A stretch of 64,000 bases of DNA from Antedon mediterranea (Eukaryota > Echinodermata > Crinoidea > Comatulida > Antedonidae), in contig NC_092678.1 of assembly GCF_964355755.1 (NCBI RefSeq), positions 24,346,365 through 24,410,364 of the forward strand, given 5' to 3'. Under the pieces are notes generated by a model. It was not told the origin of the DNA and did not search any database. It worked only from the letters and a program-made list of their open reading frames with translations. The stretch's first letter is position 1; the number at the start of each line of letters is the position of its first letter. The position numbers and the translations under genes are program-made. This document shows, one piece after another, positions 33,401 to 46,222 of this stretch.

Positions 33401-36400
33401 GGTTTCTCTTTTGGGAGTTTTGATGGAATTATAAATCTAAAAGTTGATAAATTATAATTGTCACATTGTCATTTTATATTGTCAAATTTGTTTAAGCCTA
33501 AAACAAGGTTTATTTACTGTTTTTATTGACCAATATGAGGACATTTTGAATGGCAAAAAAAAACGATTGTTTAAAAGATTTGTTTCTTACTTGTTGTCAT
33601 CGTATGGTAGAATAATTTCAAATCTAGCCAGCAACTGTATGTATCGTTCGGTCAAATCATCCCTGCATCCATTTTTTGATAATAGTTCCTTTAATGTGTT
33701 CTTCTCAATTCTTCCCTGTTCTACCTAAAAATGCATAACATTGTAGAAATAAATTTACGCCACAACTAAACATTGTTTAGAAATTGCTACTGATCAGGTT
33801 GTTTTAAAAACCTAAAGGTTTGTTTTTGATACATACTATAAATTTAGAACACAACTAACAAAACACACTGACCAATCAGTCTATTTTCCGATACTTACTA
33901 AATGAGGCTGCAATCTGGTTACAACAGACAGGATGCTACTAAGCCAAGCTGGTTCCAGGAAATAGACTGTGTTCAAACCATGAAGCTGCTCATTGTAATG
34001 TAAGATGGTTCCAGTGTGGTTAAGAAAAAGCACCGCTGAAAAACAAGGAAAGAAACTGTCAGCCTAAATGGAAAACAAAACTCGCTCGAAACATTGCAGC
34101 CAAGATCTTTGAAGGATTGCATAGTATAGTAGTATGAATAAAGACTAGTAAAGGTAGTTGTAGTAAATGTCTAAGTGTGATGTGTCTAAATATGGTAGTG
34201 ATATGCTCAAATGTGGTAGTGATATGACATCATCATGTCTATATATGGGCACATCACACTTTTTTTGTCACATCAGGGAGGGTGAACTAACCTTGTTGGA
34301 GGTCGTCGTCGGTGGAGATGTCGTTATCTGGTATTTGCTTTACAAGTTCGTTCAACTCTACCTCCGTCATCACGGGAGGACGAGCGTCCTCTTTTGCTGA
34401 TTTTAGTAGCTGTTCTTTCATGGAAAGAATCTTTTCTCGTAACTTGATATAACTCAATGGAATCTGCAAGATAACAAGATTGTTGAAAAATACAAGATTT
34501 CGTGAGAGCAACGGAAAACAATGTTACATGATGCATACCTGGTACTTTGGAACCATTTTTAGCTCATCATAGGAACTACTGCTCCTATAGTAATCAGGGT
34601 ATACTACGTGATATTTGCATTAAGCTGAATAGTGGCCAGGAAATTAAACTTAACATTAGTTACCTGTTTATGAAGAAGCCTTTCTTTGCCATCTGTTAGC
34701 ATAGTAGCAGCGGTGTAGATCAACTCCCTTAGCTTGTTAATAGGATCGCTGGTGGGCTGTGTGGCTGCCAGAGTAATCACTCCATCTATATGGGGGTAGC
34801 CATCCTTGTGGATGAAGCTGGATTTGATATGCTCCATCAATTTCTGTTTGTCTTCGTTTGAACCGGTGTAATCGTCTTTATGAGTGGCTACGAGAATTAC
34901 GTTTGACTTTGGTGCCCTGGCCTGGAAAATTAAACAAATTGGAAAATCAATTTTTAAAATAAACATGGACGTAGAAGGTAGTATGACTGTGGTTCTAGCA
35001 TGATACAAAAGAAACGAGTTGCGGTCTTTTTACCTGAATATTCAGAAGATGAGGTCGTAGCTTCTCAATTCCTTCTATACCTTCCGTCATATCCCACACC
35101 GCAAGATAGAGGGCGTATGGGGTCAAAAAGCACTGATTAATTGTGTCAAATTTCTCGGCTCCTGATAAATCCCAATAGGTAACCATAATATCAACATCCT
35201 GAAAAGAAATTAATAATTAGATCAGTAAAAATATATCTATTAAAATGAATCACATTCGTTCACGTTTTTACAGTTTTTAAGGTAGTGGTACCATACATTT
35301 TAATAGCAATATGTTGTACACTAGCAAGCAGATAAGAGGTTTAAAACTATCTGGTACGAACCTTTGCAGATTTTTTGTTAGAAACATTTCGCAATTTCCA
35401 TTCTCCAATGTTGATGCATGAGTTATCAATCTTGGTCTCTAACACATCCTTCTTGGACACCTTCTTAAGGCTTGCTAACAGAGTTGTTTTACCACTTTTC
35501 TAATAAAAGAAACACACATTGTTCTATTAATACTGTCAACTTGTGTGTCCTCTTAATAGAGGTGTCCCCTTGAGTACGGGTTAGCCTTATTAAGGGGACA
35601 CAGTGGCCGTATTCACCAATCACACTTAAGTGAGATATTTCCCTTAAATTTTAAGTATTTCACTTAAATTGTATTCACTTAAATAAGAGATTTTTTTTTA
35701 TTTTACGGGTAAGTGTTTCCCTTAGCCTAAGTGTGAATGGTGAATACGGCCACTGTCCTTTTAATAGGGGTGTCCCCTTCAGTACGGGTTAGCCATAGTG
35801 CTCCTCATTCGTTTTACAGGAAAGAGTCTCCTTAGGGTTGTTGTCCTAAAGGAGGGGTTCTAATCTACCCAATATCACTACCTAATATGACGTAGTAGAA
35901 GTAGTAGAAAATATCAGAAACAAGTTTTTATTTTGCTGAATATTGTAATGTGTTTCAGTTTCTCACCTCCGGACCAACAATAAGCAGTTTGATTCCAAGA
36001 TGGCGGACAGCTTTTCGTAAACTATTCCTCAGGTATCGCAGAACATCTTTTGTTAGTACTTTCTTGGACACAGCTTCAGGTATCAAGTGTTGTGGTAGAT
36101 TGGTCGGGCGCACACCTTCAAACCGCAAGATGTCCAAGTTCTTTAAAAGTCCAAGTTCCTCTGGAAGAGTTTGTATTTTGGAATTTCTGTAAAGAAATGT
36201 TACACAAGTCAATAATGTGCATTGACTTTTCTTAATAATACGGTTAACTCTCCCAATACCGGACACCTTTGGGCTGGCGTAATATGTCTGGTTTTCTGGA
36301 AAGTCTGGTAATCAGAATGTGTTTTTAATGGTAAAAATGAATTTGGGACTTTTTGGACCTCAAGAAAAGTTTGATTATGGGAGAGTTTCTGGTTTTCAGA

Positions 36401-39400
36401 GAGTTCGGTATAATTTTTTACGAAAGAAAGTACACTCACCCGCTAATGTCCAGTTCAGCCAAGGAACACATTGTACTAATTCCGTCTGGGACTGCTTCTA
36501 TTGAGTTGTGAGCTAAGGACAGGATGGTCAGACTATCTTGTATCTCAGCTGGGAAGTCTAGTGAAGTCTGCGTTTGAATATTGCACGATTGTTCTTCTGG
36601 TGAGGAAGAGCTGAAAGCGCGGATCGACAGAAAATTCTTCCGCAGTTTGGATAAAGATGATCTTTAAGAGAAAAAAAACATTCAGTGATGTGCCCATCTA
36701 TGGACATGATGATGTCATATCACTATAATATTTGGGCATATCACTACCATGTTTGGGCATATCACTTTTTTTGTCAAACTAGTCTGATAGTGTAGACAGA
36801 GCTTTACAATAACAACAAATATAATTGTTACGACTTTTATTATTAGTATGCTATTAATAGTTAACTCAATTTTCACAATTATTTTTTTTCCAAAATACTT
36901 CACGTATCACAAAGCATAAGTTCAGTTCTCAACAAATAGAGATTTACATTACTTTTTGATGTGTGTATTTTCATATTGGTATACTACCCTCTATAATCTA
37001 ATTATTTCTCGTTGACCACTTACTGTTCAGGTGAATGTATTTGCTGAGGTTGATGAAACACCAACAAGTTATGAGACAGATCCAAGTGCTTTAACCTTTG
37101 AACCTTCCAGTCTTGCATTGTGGGTAATGATACAATCTTATTGCGAGATAACTTAAGTGAGTTTAGAGCTATGAGTTCAGTGATGCATTTTGGAATTACT
37201 TCAACGCCGTTGTTGGCAAGGTTTAAGTACTGTAGTGTTCGTTTCCAGAATTTGTCAAAGTCAGGAGGCAGAGATTCAATTGCGTTATATTCAGCGTGAA
37301 GTCGCTCCTAAAAAAAACAAAAAATGTACTTGATATATGAATTTATTTCTTGTATCCTATTCAAAAGAGTAGGGATAATGAGGTCATATATAGGGTATAC
37401 GAGTAGGGATTGCTGGTGTTGTGTACTGAAAATGCTCACAGCGAAAGAAGATGAGAAAAATAAAATAAAAAATGATAAAGATCGGAAAAGGGAAATAGCT
37501 ACTTTGATAATAAAAACAGCTAGAGGCTATTCAGAACTACATTACCACAATGGGAAAAATGATAATGTGAACGCGTGGGCGGACAATGCCAACGTGCTTC
37601 AGTATAAAGACGAAATGAATGAAAGAAAACATTAAATATAATCTTACCAATGGACAGTTCCAACTGGACGGCAAAGATGTCAACTTATTGTACGCAATAT
37701 TCAACTTGGCAAGTTGTATAGCACCTTCTATTGCTTTAGGGATGGCTGAGAGTTGATTACGAGAAATGTCGAGATCGGATAAAGCGGGGCATTGCCAAAG
37801 ACCAGACGTTGATGACTTTGGTAGCGTGGTGAGAAGATTACGTGACAGGTCGAATTCCTGTAGGTGGGGTAAATTAAAGTAGTTCAAGGGTACAGCATGC
37901 AACTCATTTCTAGACGCATTAATTTCAACAAGCCTACATAAAAAAAAAAATCATACATTATTATTTTCTGAAAGAGATTACAAATATTTACTCTATTGTG
38001 TAAATTGAAAACTTAGGTGTGTCTCTGTTAAAATTACCTTGAAATTATTATTTTCTGAAAGAGATTACAAATATTTAATCTATTGTTTTATTTGAAAACT
38101 TAGGTACAAGTGTGTCAAAATTACCGTGAGTTACTGGAAACGTCTGGCTGAAGAGGCTCAGGCAGACTCTCTAGCCAGTTGTTAGAAATATCAAGCACTT
38201 CCAAATATGGATGTGACCAGATCAATTCAGGCGGAACACGACGCAGGTCATGATTATCTGATAGGTCGATGGAAAACAGATATTCGCTGTATGTAGGCTC
38301 CTTAATCCAGGTTCCAAGAAAGCCATGAAGACCTCTACCACTCCAGTAGGCTTTCAATTTCTAAAATAATAAATTAAGTTTTTTTTAATTTAATTTGATA
38401 AAATGTTATAAAACAATTTTAATACAGAGAGTTCATTATACTTTCAAGGACATAGTTTGACAAAAAAAAGTGTGAAGTGCCCAAATATGGTAGTGATATG
38501 ACATCATCATATCCATATATGGGCACATCACATGTTTTTGTCACATAAAGTTTGATAGTGTAGTCAAAGCTTTACCATAATAGTATGTGGGTTGTAGGAC
38601 AAGAACCACTAAATCCTATTACAGAATGAGCCTAAAATATCCACTAATTATCTATGCTGTTCAAACATCAACACTCCTTTAAAGCTCTGTCTACAATATC
38701 AAACTTTATGTGACACAAAAATGTGATGTGCCCATATATGGACATGATGATGTCACATCACTACCATATTTGGGTATATCACTACCATATTTGGGCACAC
38801 TTTTTTTGTAAAACTAGTTTGATAAGTATAGATAGAGCTTTAGGCACTGGGCGTATCTTTTAATCATGATTATTGTATTAGTAATCCTTGACCATGCATG
38901 GTGTTAACATACTGTACTTCCCTTCAAATCCAAGGGTACTGGGTTCAACTCAAGGTCTACTCTATAACCAGGATGTTATTCATGGCTAAAAAATAATCTA
39001 TCATTCATTATAATGACGGATTATAAAGTTTCTAAAGCACTATTAAACTAGTTTGACAAAAAAAGTGTAACATGCTCAAATATGATAGTGATATACACAA
39101 ATATGGTAGTGATATGCATATATATGGTAGTGATATGCCCATGTGATATGATGTCATCATGTCTATATATCTATTGTTTTTGTCACAAACACATTTGATA
39201 GTGTATACAGAGCTTAACAGTTTCAACATCATAGTTTCTTTTGGTTAGATTCTTTCATAAATTACTAAAAAAAGAATGTTGTAGTTGTTAATACTACCTG
39301 GGATTCCTGTCCGTAAAGTTGTACCCATCTCTCCATCAGGTTTGTCATTTCGTTTGGGAACATTTCAATGATTTCCAAAGTGACATCTTGAAGTTTATTT

Positions 39401-42400
39401 TCGATTATAATTTGTGCCGCTTCCAAGTGTTTTCCTGTAAGTGTATATTGTACACGATTAGTTGATTCAATTGGCATTAATTTTAAGCAGGTTATTTATT
39501 AACTAATTTGAAATAAATTTTATGAAATTTCCATAAATAGTGAATAAAATGAAAGAGTTAGATTAAGTTTAAGATAATTGGTTGACTTAGAAAGGGCATG
39601 GGTAATCCTGTTAATTGCGTAGGCTGAGCTGACGTGATCTTTCCACTTGACGGGTCAAATCAAAGTATGACTTAACTTTTTAAAATTTAATTAATTGCAG
39701 AGCATTTCTAAGTGTAAGATTCTTTTGTACTATAGTTTATTTATGAAAGAGCCTTTTTTTATATAGTAGAAAAAATGGATCTTGTGTGAATGTTCCAATT
39801 CTTGTTAAAAATAATAAAATTCATTCAGAAATGGTTTGTCATTAGATAATAAGATGAACTTCTAAAGTTTAATTGACCAAAAAAGTTTGCTGTCTCGGTA
39901 CTTTATTGTGTTTTTATCCTATAATTTTATGCTAGAATAGAGAAAAAAAACAGCAAAAAAAAAACAAAAAAAAAACTTCACACACTAAATTTGTTTATAA
40001 TTATAGTTGGGTAAGTTTAAGAGACCTGGTGTGAATGGAGCTTAAATCGAAAAAATATAAAAAAACATAGGTATACTCGCATGAACATAAACTTAAAAGT
40101 GAGACATTCAATTCTATGGTTCCAGTGTGAATAGAGCTTAAGTCATAAAAACATGTGGTATTACTCTCATGGACATAATGTTTAAAATGCGAATGGACAT
40201 TAACCCTTTCACTGCGGAGCGTTATTCCCACCTCTGTGCGTAATATATATTTAAGAAAAACATATGATATTTTAATTAATTGCAAAAAAATACTAATTGA
40301 GATAATTGTGTAATTATTTTTGTGGTGTGTGATGAGCAAAGGGTTAGTCTACAGTTGGGTATAAAAAAAAAAGTAATTTGCATATTGATGACGTCATGTG
40401 ACGTCATTACAGGTATTTTGGGTTTCGTGTTTTTTATCAAATCAATGATAAAAACTATATTTTCTATAAGAAATTCTTATGGAATACGTTTTTCCAACTG
40501 GATATTGATGAAGATACGTATAACAAATAAAAATATTTTAAAAAATTGAATTATTTTTATTGTTTTATAAAAATTATGCACAAATCAAAGTTTTGGGGCT
40601 AAATCGTGAAAATAATGACATTTTCGAAAAATTCCCTATAGTACAAAAACTAACTATTTTTTCAGAATTTTTTTTTTTGCGTGTTGTGATAAACACCATG
40701 TTGCCCTATTGGAGCTGGTAAATTTGTGTTACTTTCAAAATGGCCGCCATTACGCTACTCAACACAACTTTCCAAGATAGAAATACTATATAGTATACTA
40801 TATATAATATAACTATAGAGGGCGCATTATTTTCAAGACGATAATACAACTATAGAGGGCCGTTTTTTTTGCTGGAAAAAATTTTTAATGACTTCCAAAA
40901 ATATTCAAGTTCATCGAAAAAATACAGAGGGTGCTATATATTATAGGAAAATACGATTAAATCATTGTTTTGCCCATACCCGGTATTACCGGGTATATGT
41001 ATTTCAACGACGTCTGTTTATACCCGGTAGTACCGGGTATACGCAGTGAAAGGATAAGTCACAACTAAACCATAATAATATTAAAATGACAGTTAGTTTG
41101 TTTGCCTTTTAGATTTTCAAGTGCAAATAGACCTTAAGTCACAAATATAATGATATTAAAATGACAATAAATATGTGTGTATCTGTGAGGAATTTAATTC
41201 CACATTAACCCCTCTTTTTCTAAATACTGGTTAAATTTTGCTATTTTGTTTTCGTCTCTTTCTGCTCGTTAGTTACGCTTCACAGTTTAGTATAATGAGT
41301 TGGGTGAGGTTTACGCTTCCTTAATGGATGGCGCTTGTCATCAACAATTGAGATACAAGTATTATTGGCAGGAAACTCGACGGTTTTTGATAATTAAGAA
41401 CTTTCTCCTCATCATCTGTCAACTAATAACTGTAGAGGGATGTGTACTTAGATAATGGTAATATTAGTTGAAAATAAAATCATGGACCAGTAACACTTGT
41501 CAATAGCATCGTAGCAGTCTCAAGATGGTTTATTTAGTATTTATATTATATAGTTGTGTATGGTTTTATTCAACTCTATGTGCTGAAAAATACATTCTAA
41601 TATAACATATTCATCTTCAGTTGAGGAAGTACAGATTAGGCGCTCCACTCTCCACAAAATAAGGAGAATATGAATCTATGGCTGTTTTTTTTTATGTAAT
41701 TTTTTTGTAAACCTTTACCCTATAAAAGCAAGGAATATACCCGTTGTCTCCTCATCAACTTAAAGCCCATTCAATGAAAATTGAAAGAAGACTTCAGTAA
41801 AGAAGTCAAAAAACAATATACAGTAAAACAAACTGATTTTTAGATGATTTTAACTGTCAATATGATTGGTCTAAAAAACGGAGGTTAGTGGATGCAATTG
41901 GTTCTGACAGGATATGACAATTACATGCAGTTGAGCGAGACGATTGATTACATCCAGTCTACTAAATGTTGAGCGACGATACAAACCCTTTAAGTTGTTC
42001 CTAATCTCAGACATTTAGTTCAAACTTCATACTTATCTTACGGATTAGCATGAGTCATTATCATATCTTAACATTTGCATTTCTTTATAATAGGAAAGTG
42101 AGATATAATTTCAAAAGTGGCTAGGATTGTTTCCTTCTTAAACTTTTCCTTAATGCACATATTTTTAATATTTGAAAAGAAAACTAAAGATCTTGTTCAC
42201 AATAATTTATCTGCTTTCTGAGATATAACTTCAAAAGTGGCTTTTTTCCTCATTAAACTTTTCCTTAACATACATATTTTTAATTATTAAAAAGAAAACA
42301 AAACTAGAGATCTTGTTCACAATAATTTATCTGCTTCCTTTTACTAAATGCCAACTCTCTTTTTCAAAATTAGCGTTTTAAGAATTCTTTTGTGTTTAAT

Positions 42401-44310
42401 TGTAAAAAAACGTATGTTTACGGTAATAAGAAATGAAACATTTATGGATGGAATAAAATAAATATTTATACTGTTTTATCGCCAGTGTGTTGTATGCATG
42501 ATGTCAGGGTTGTTGCTTGTAATGTTTCTTGCTGGGATAAGAACGAACTCAAAAGTTATTAATGTCAATCATAGGCAGGACTTGAAATGAAATAGCAACA
42601 ACTAATTATGATCATCTCCCTCGACATTTAAATAATTAATCAATAATTTAAACCCATAATTTAATAACATGGTTTCAAGGTACAAGTTGATTGGCAGTGA
42701 GAAAAGTCATATAATATATTGAGGAAAATGTTTTGAGGGTAGTGCAATATTTTGAGAGAATGCTCTATTTTCGGAGGCTATGGTTTGGGAGTGTTTGACT
42801 TAGAATGGAAGGATGTAGTTGTTTCAATTAACTGCTATTAATAACTTAACCTGGCATTTTATCCTGGGGGCATTTCTACAAGTTGTAATTTACTATATTA
42901 AAGTGGAATGCATTCGTAGAGGAAATGGCTACCGGTTACCACGCTTCATCTTGAGGTATATGACATAATTAAAGCAGTAAGTGATTCGCCACAATCTTAA
43001 AAGACGATAAAAATACATCAACTGATATTTTACCTTTCAAGGCTGTTTGAAGAGGGTTGATATCGCCGACGATGAATCGTGGGTTTTTTCTAAATTCGTC
43101 CATTTTCTTCAGCTTGTTGGTCCAGAATTTCACCAAACTCACATGACCTCTGCTTGCAGCAGCATACAAAGCTTTCCTTACCAGTACAACGGAATAAAGT
43201 AGTTCTACAAACAACCAAGAAAAGAAACAAACAAAACTGTGTGATTTTCAAAAGTTTAGTTTAGCAGACTAGGTGTAAAAGTGATTTATATTCTTTAGTT
43301 TAGAAAATTTGTCTTGCAAAAAGGTGCAAGCAATGTGGCACAGGCAGGTCTCAAGTTCATGCCTCTTACATGCTAGCATGCTAAGACCCTTACCAATACT
43401 CTACATCGCTCTCTCTCTCTCCTGCCCCCCCCCCTGTCTCTCTCTAGATGATAAATAACACTGTACCTGGTTTCTGTTGTACCAGTAGTTGCACAATAGA
43501 CTCATGGCCATTCAGAGTTGCAACATACAACGGTGTCCCCTATAAGAATCAATTTCAGAGAAGTCCATTAAATAATGCAACTTATGTTAAACACACGATG
43601 GGTTTAGCATAAACAAGTCCAATTTTGTACTTGTACTCATATCTATCTGGGTTTTCTCTCTCTTTTTGGTACATAAAATAAACATTCACATTTATATAGC
43701 TAAAAATCAGTGGTGCTTCAACTACAGTCTCATAACATGGATGTACTTAGCATGTACACCTGTACAGGTATGTACATGCTAAGTACCATGACTTAGTTTT
43801 CAAGAGTTGAATAAACAAAGCATAGAAATGTGATGCATAATGAGAGACTTTTACCTTTTCCGTTTCTTGTGCAGGGTTTGCACCATATTCCATCAATAGG
43901 GCTGCTATGCTACGGTGTCCTAACTCGCAAGCTACATTTAGAAACGGAGGAGCAGAAGAGCTGACGCTCTGTCGACGTCGGTTCACATGAAGGGGAAACA
44001 GGCTGTGCTTAACGATCTCAGACTTGATGTGTGTAGACAAATAGTATTCAAGCTCTCCGACATCGCCAGTCTCAATCAGGTGAAATATCCGTTCGGTCAC
44101 ATCTATACACAGAAAATTTCAGAAAAAATAAAAGCATCATACAATTTGTTTAAAATGAAGCAAATTTTATAAAGAAAGGGCATAACCAGCTTGGGTTGTG
44201 ATTTTTCAAAAATAATATCGAAACAAAAAGTGAACTTTACCATTAAATTGTGATTTCTCCCTCAAGTTTTGATCAACGTTCAAGCTGAGACGATGGAGTT
44301 GTGCTTGCAT
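24480..44310 (-). CDS. LRRK1: LRRK1-like Roco kinase, complete, 24 exons
   Basis: Exons (minus): 44310-44241, 44102-43855, 43539-43467, 43204-43034, 39434-39298, 38360-38125, 37933-37648, 37307-37024, 36661-36440, 36186-35967, 35499-35362, 35198-35034, 34921-34664, 34463-34292, 34035-33899, 33724-33591, 33436-33185, 32543-32305, 30073-29088, 28859-28683, 27133-26990, 26472-26308, 26127-26008, 25628-24480. All join in phase: 2060 codons, near human LRRK1 (2015). An in-frame TGA precedes the ATG. Order: ankyrin repeats (30-190), LRRs (235-610), Roc with P-loop GPEKSGKTT and DLSG, COR (840-1150), kinase (about 1240-1540), then a C-terminal propeller-like region ending near AWSSEDFYWFER. Kinase motifs: GGFGVVYKAKY, VAVKKYHS, catalytic loop YCDLKTDN, DYGIS, APEVERG. 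CDLK with DYG is typical of LRRK1, and QIPDNDI in COR also matches it; LRRK2 has YRDLK. Cytosolic GTPase-regulated Ser/Thr kinase of membrane traffic, by family. Confidence 0.93.
26608..26766. mobile_element. MITE family 3, complete copy in LRRK1 intron 21
   Basis: Termini AAAGCTCTGTCTACACTATC and GTGTAGACAGAGCTTT are inverted. Inside are tandem TATGGTAGTGATAT motifs, the palindrome GACATCATCATGTC and GGGCACATCACA. No coding capacity. Confidence 0.85.
27441..28269. mobile_element. Harbinger-like non-autonomous transposon in LRRK1 intron 20
   Basis: 829 bp with inverted ends: GGGCCTGTTTCTGCTGC at left and GCAGCAGAAACAGGGCC at right. Both are flanked by ATA, a possible 3-bp target duplication. 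Subterminal regions are packed with TACGGTATA/TATACCGTA palindromes, and GCAGCAGAAAC repeats internally (near 28068). The centre holds a truncated MYB/SANT-like frame (27762-27899). A 3-bp target site and a MYB-like gene fit the PIF/Harbinger superfamily; no transposase is present. Confidence 0.7.
27762..27899 (-). pseudogene. MYB/SANT-like DNA-binding fragment inside the Harbinger-like element
   Basis: 45 residues from an ATG at 27899: MSDQLKGNKRDNHIYKDISK, then KIKQEYGINLSPKQVNSKLK and SLRKQ before a stop. The ILE...Y-x-DI-x-KKIK...LS-x-KQ...K-x-KSL pattern resembles Myb_DNA-bind_4-type domains such as those encoded by Harbinger elements. It stops where the third helix would continue into the rest of the protein, so I read it as a remnant. 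Confidence 0.55.
30169..32100. repeat. 26-bp minisatellite, about 74 copies, in LRRK1 intron 18
   Basis: Unit GCAAGATTGGTGTGTGTAAG then GGTATA. Variants are GATGTG for GGTGTG, TATGGC for TATAGC, AGAGTA and AATGGTA. One copy carries a 5-bp insertion (CTGTA at about 31390). The minus-strand unit has no stop codon in any phase, so all three minus frames stay open through the array (up to 1014 codons). Clear splice sites at 32305 and 30073 remove it, and the frames are not real genes. Confidence 0.95.
32964..33180. repeat. tandem duplication at the exon 17 donor of LRRK1
   Basis: TAACAAAATGCCATAAGGGA...GACATTATGAGATGCTTTT (32964-33050) is repeated at 33091-33180. The distal copy includes a decayed version of the exon 17 donor (AAATAA in place of AAGTAA on the minus strand). 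Between 32544 and 32963 nothing else is recognised. Confidence 0.6.
34170..34275. mobile_element. MITE family 3 fragment in LRRK1 intron 14
   Basis: Has AAGTGTGATGTGTCTAAATA, TATGGTAGTGATATG, GACATCATCATGTC and GGGCACATCACAC, and lacks the outer CTCTGTCTACAC termini. It ends 17 bp before exon 14. Confidence 0.7.
35602..35754. mobile_element. 153-bp MITE in LRRK1 intron 10
   Basis: Perfect inverted ends AGTGGCCGTATTCACCA and TGGTGAATACGGCCACT, with inner CACTTAAG / TTAGCCTAAGTG arms. It lies between two copies of a GTGTCCCCTT-AGTACGGGTTAGCC sequence (near 35560 and 35770), so the host site is itself a local duplication. Confidence 0.8.
36684..36806. mobile_element. MITE family 3, truncated copy in LRRK1 intron 8
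   Basis: Inverse orientation: GATGTGCCCATCTATGGACA to GATAGTGTAGACAGAGCTTT. The outer left terminus is lost. Confidence 0.75.
37950..38125. repeat. tandem duplication containing the exon 6 donor region of LRRK1
   Basis: Two copies of an about 90-bp block (ATTATTTTCTGAAAGAGATTACAAATATTT... to ...AAAATTACC). Each carries a donor on the minus strand (CAAG/GTAATTTTA at 38038; CACG/GTAATTTTG at 38125) and a TCTCTTTCAG acceptor-like run. Only the 38125 donor keeps the LRR frame. Confidence 0.6.
38452..38574. mobile_element. MITE family 3, copy in LRRK1 intron 5
   Basis: CATAGTTTGACAAAAAAAAG, AAATATGGTAGTGATATG, GACATCATCATATCC and GTTTGATAGTGTAG with a degenerate CAAAGCTTT end. Confidence 0.75.
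38681..38842. mobile_element. MITE family 3, complete copy in LRRK1 intron 5
   Basis: Starts AAAGCTCTGTCTACAATATC and ends AGTATAGATAGAGCTTT. The body is in the opposite orientation to the neighbouring 38452 and 39034 copies (GGACATGATGATGTC, CCATATTTGGG twice). Confidence 0.8.
39034..39216. mobile_element. MITE family 3, third copy in LRRK1 intron 5
   Basis: AAAGCACTATTAAACTAGTT to GATAGTGTATACAGAGCTT with an expanded run of TATGGTAGTGATAT units (four). Small frames across it are not genes. Confidence 0.75.
40204..41053. mobile_element. piggyBac-like non-autonomous element in LRRK1 intron 4
   Basis: Left end TTAA (40200-40203) then CCCTTTCACTGCG; right end CGCAGTGAAAGG then ATAA. TTAA target plus a CCC start fits the piggyBac superfamily; the right TTAA and third C are mutated. 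Near the right end are two palindromes, TACCCGGTATTACCGGGTA and TACCCGGTAGTACCGGGTA. No transposase frame. Confidence 0.65.
42099..42339. repeat. 120-bp tandem duplication in LRRK1 intron 4
   Basis: TGAGATATAATTTCAAAAGT...AATAATTTATCTGCTTTC is repeated at 42219 with about 10-15 % difference. The rest of this 3.6-kb intron (apart from the element at 40204-41053) shows no gene. Confidence 0.75.
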
Positions 44311-46222
44311 TGCACTCCCGCTTTTACCTGCTCACCAATTATTTAGCACCCCTCGTCCGTACTTAGCTTCTCTCACCTGTTCTTCAGTTCAGAAAAACCT
44401 CTATCATTCATTTTGTCCTGTAAACTTTAATTCCCATTTACTATAACAACTACAATAAAATAAAAAGAAAATAAGTTATAATTATAAGCAATTAAACCAC
44501 AGGCATAGAATTGAAGTGTACAATAGATTGGCTGGTAAAATTGGGTCTTTTTTATCAAAGTTTTATCCTACATTTCAGGTCAATTTGACGTCCATACTTA
44601 TATTCATATTGTCTGACTTGGGTGGAGTACTTTCATTATGGCGAAGTAGTACTTCCTGTGAAGACACTCAACATTCCATTGTTCTAATCTCGTGGTTATT
44701 CTAAAGGGAGATTTCTGTTATGGAAAAAACTAACTAATGGTATATTAATATATTAATATAGTGCACCAGAAGCTGGTGGTGATAACCTTTGATCTGATTT
44801 CCTTTCTACTGTCTATATTTCATATAATGGAACTGTGGCTTGGTGGTTAACACACTTGCCTACCAATATGAAGGTCCTAGGTTCAAGTTATGGATTGTCT
44901 TAAAAACTCTGCCACTCTTAATTTTTTTTTTTTATCAAATAATTTCAGATGAAATAGTGAAATAGTTGTGTGCAAAAAAAAAAAATTCTCAAAATGAATA
45001 ACAAAATTCTGAACAATCACGTACACGGTTTCCGTTAATTCCGACATGACTAAATGTGATTCCCAACTTCTGGTGACAATGAATTATTTATGGGTTTGGT
45101 AATCAGGAGTATTGCGACAAGCGTTTTTTTTAGGATTTAGTGATGTAGGCAGAATTGGTGAGTAAAAAAGCCAGTGGCCCTGCACGTAGTCTAAGCACTC
45201 GCACTACCTCTGACTCAGTGCTTATACTTTTAAGTTTAATCTTCCAAAACGATTTAAACGGTTCTCACGGTATGTCCTTGGTGTTACAGATAAGTTGGCA
45301 GGAATCCAAGTTATATCTAACAACCGGGACGTTGATGAGACGCAATCGTCAAATAGAATACACACACAGATTATCTCTATAACTACTTTGATAATTTATC
45401 TTTGAAATATTACAAATATTTTAACAAAAGATTAAAATGGTTTACAAGCTGTCATAAAAAAAAACCAATACTATAATAATTCTAATGTCAACCAAACTAT
45501 ATTGATGTTCCTAATACATACATTAAAAATAATGAATTCACATTTTTATATTTATAATAACAACAACCAAATTATAAATAAAAATGCTAAACATACCCTA
45601 TCTATCTCTCAATATTGATGATTTTGTACACAAATTATCTTTAACCTTTTTTCTGTATGATTCATCAATAATAAAAATGTTTATGCAGCATTTGAAATAT
45701 CACAAGAGAATTTGTTGATGTCCATTCAACTGTATCAAAATCTGACAATGGCAGGAATACAAATCCTACTGTTTAAATAAAGTAATATACTAATGTATTA
45801 AAAAGCCTGGTTTATAAGCTTTGCTGTTCAGACATGCAGTTCACACCCACACGACGGGGGAGATAGTAGTGACATCACAAACCACAGGTCATTCATGGCT
45901 GACCGCTCGAGTTCCCACACAAGGGTAGTTGATATTTTATCAATAATTTGAATTTAATTTTCACGGTTTTTGAGTTTATCAATAAGTGTTTTACTGTAGA
46001 AAATATTTATAGTCAATTAATACACTATTATTAGTATTCTGACAAATGTTCGATCAATGTCGCATACCTTGTTTTTTTCTGGGTAATATGTAAGTCTATT
46101 AATATACTATTACAGTGAATTTATTTCCCATACTCTTTTTTTTTTCCTAAGTTTTTTTTCTATTGTTAGTTTCTAAGGAAAATCAAAATATCTTATTTTG
46201 ATTGACAGTTTATTCCAGTTGT
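44311..46222. other. upstream of LRRK1; one tRNA-like SINE head
   Basis: The LRRK1 promoter should lie near 44311-44420 (a CCAAT box at about 44334 on the plus strand). At 44828-44893 a SINE head has CTGTGGCTTGGTGGTTAACA (A box) and AGGTTCAAGTT (B box) followed by a T-rich tract. The frame at 45155-45382 has no domain. No gene is recognised. Confidence 0.4.
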
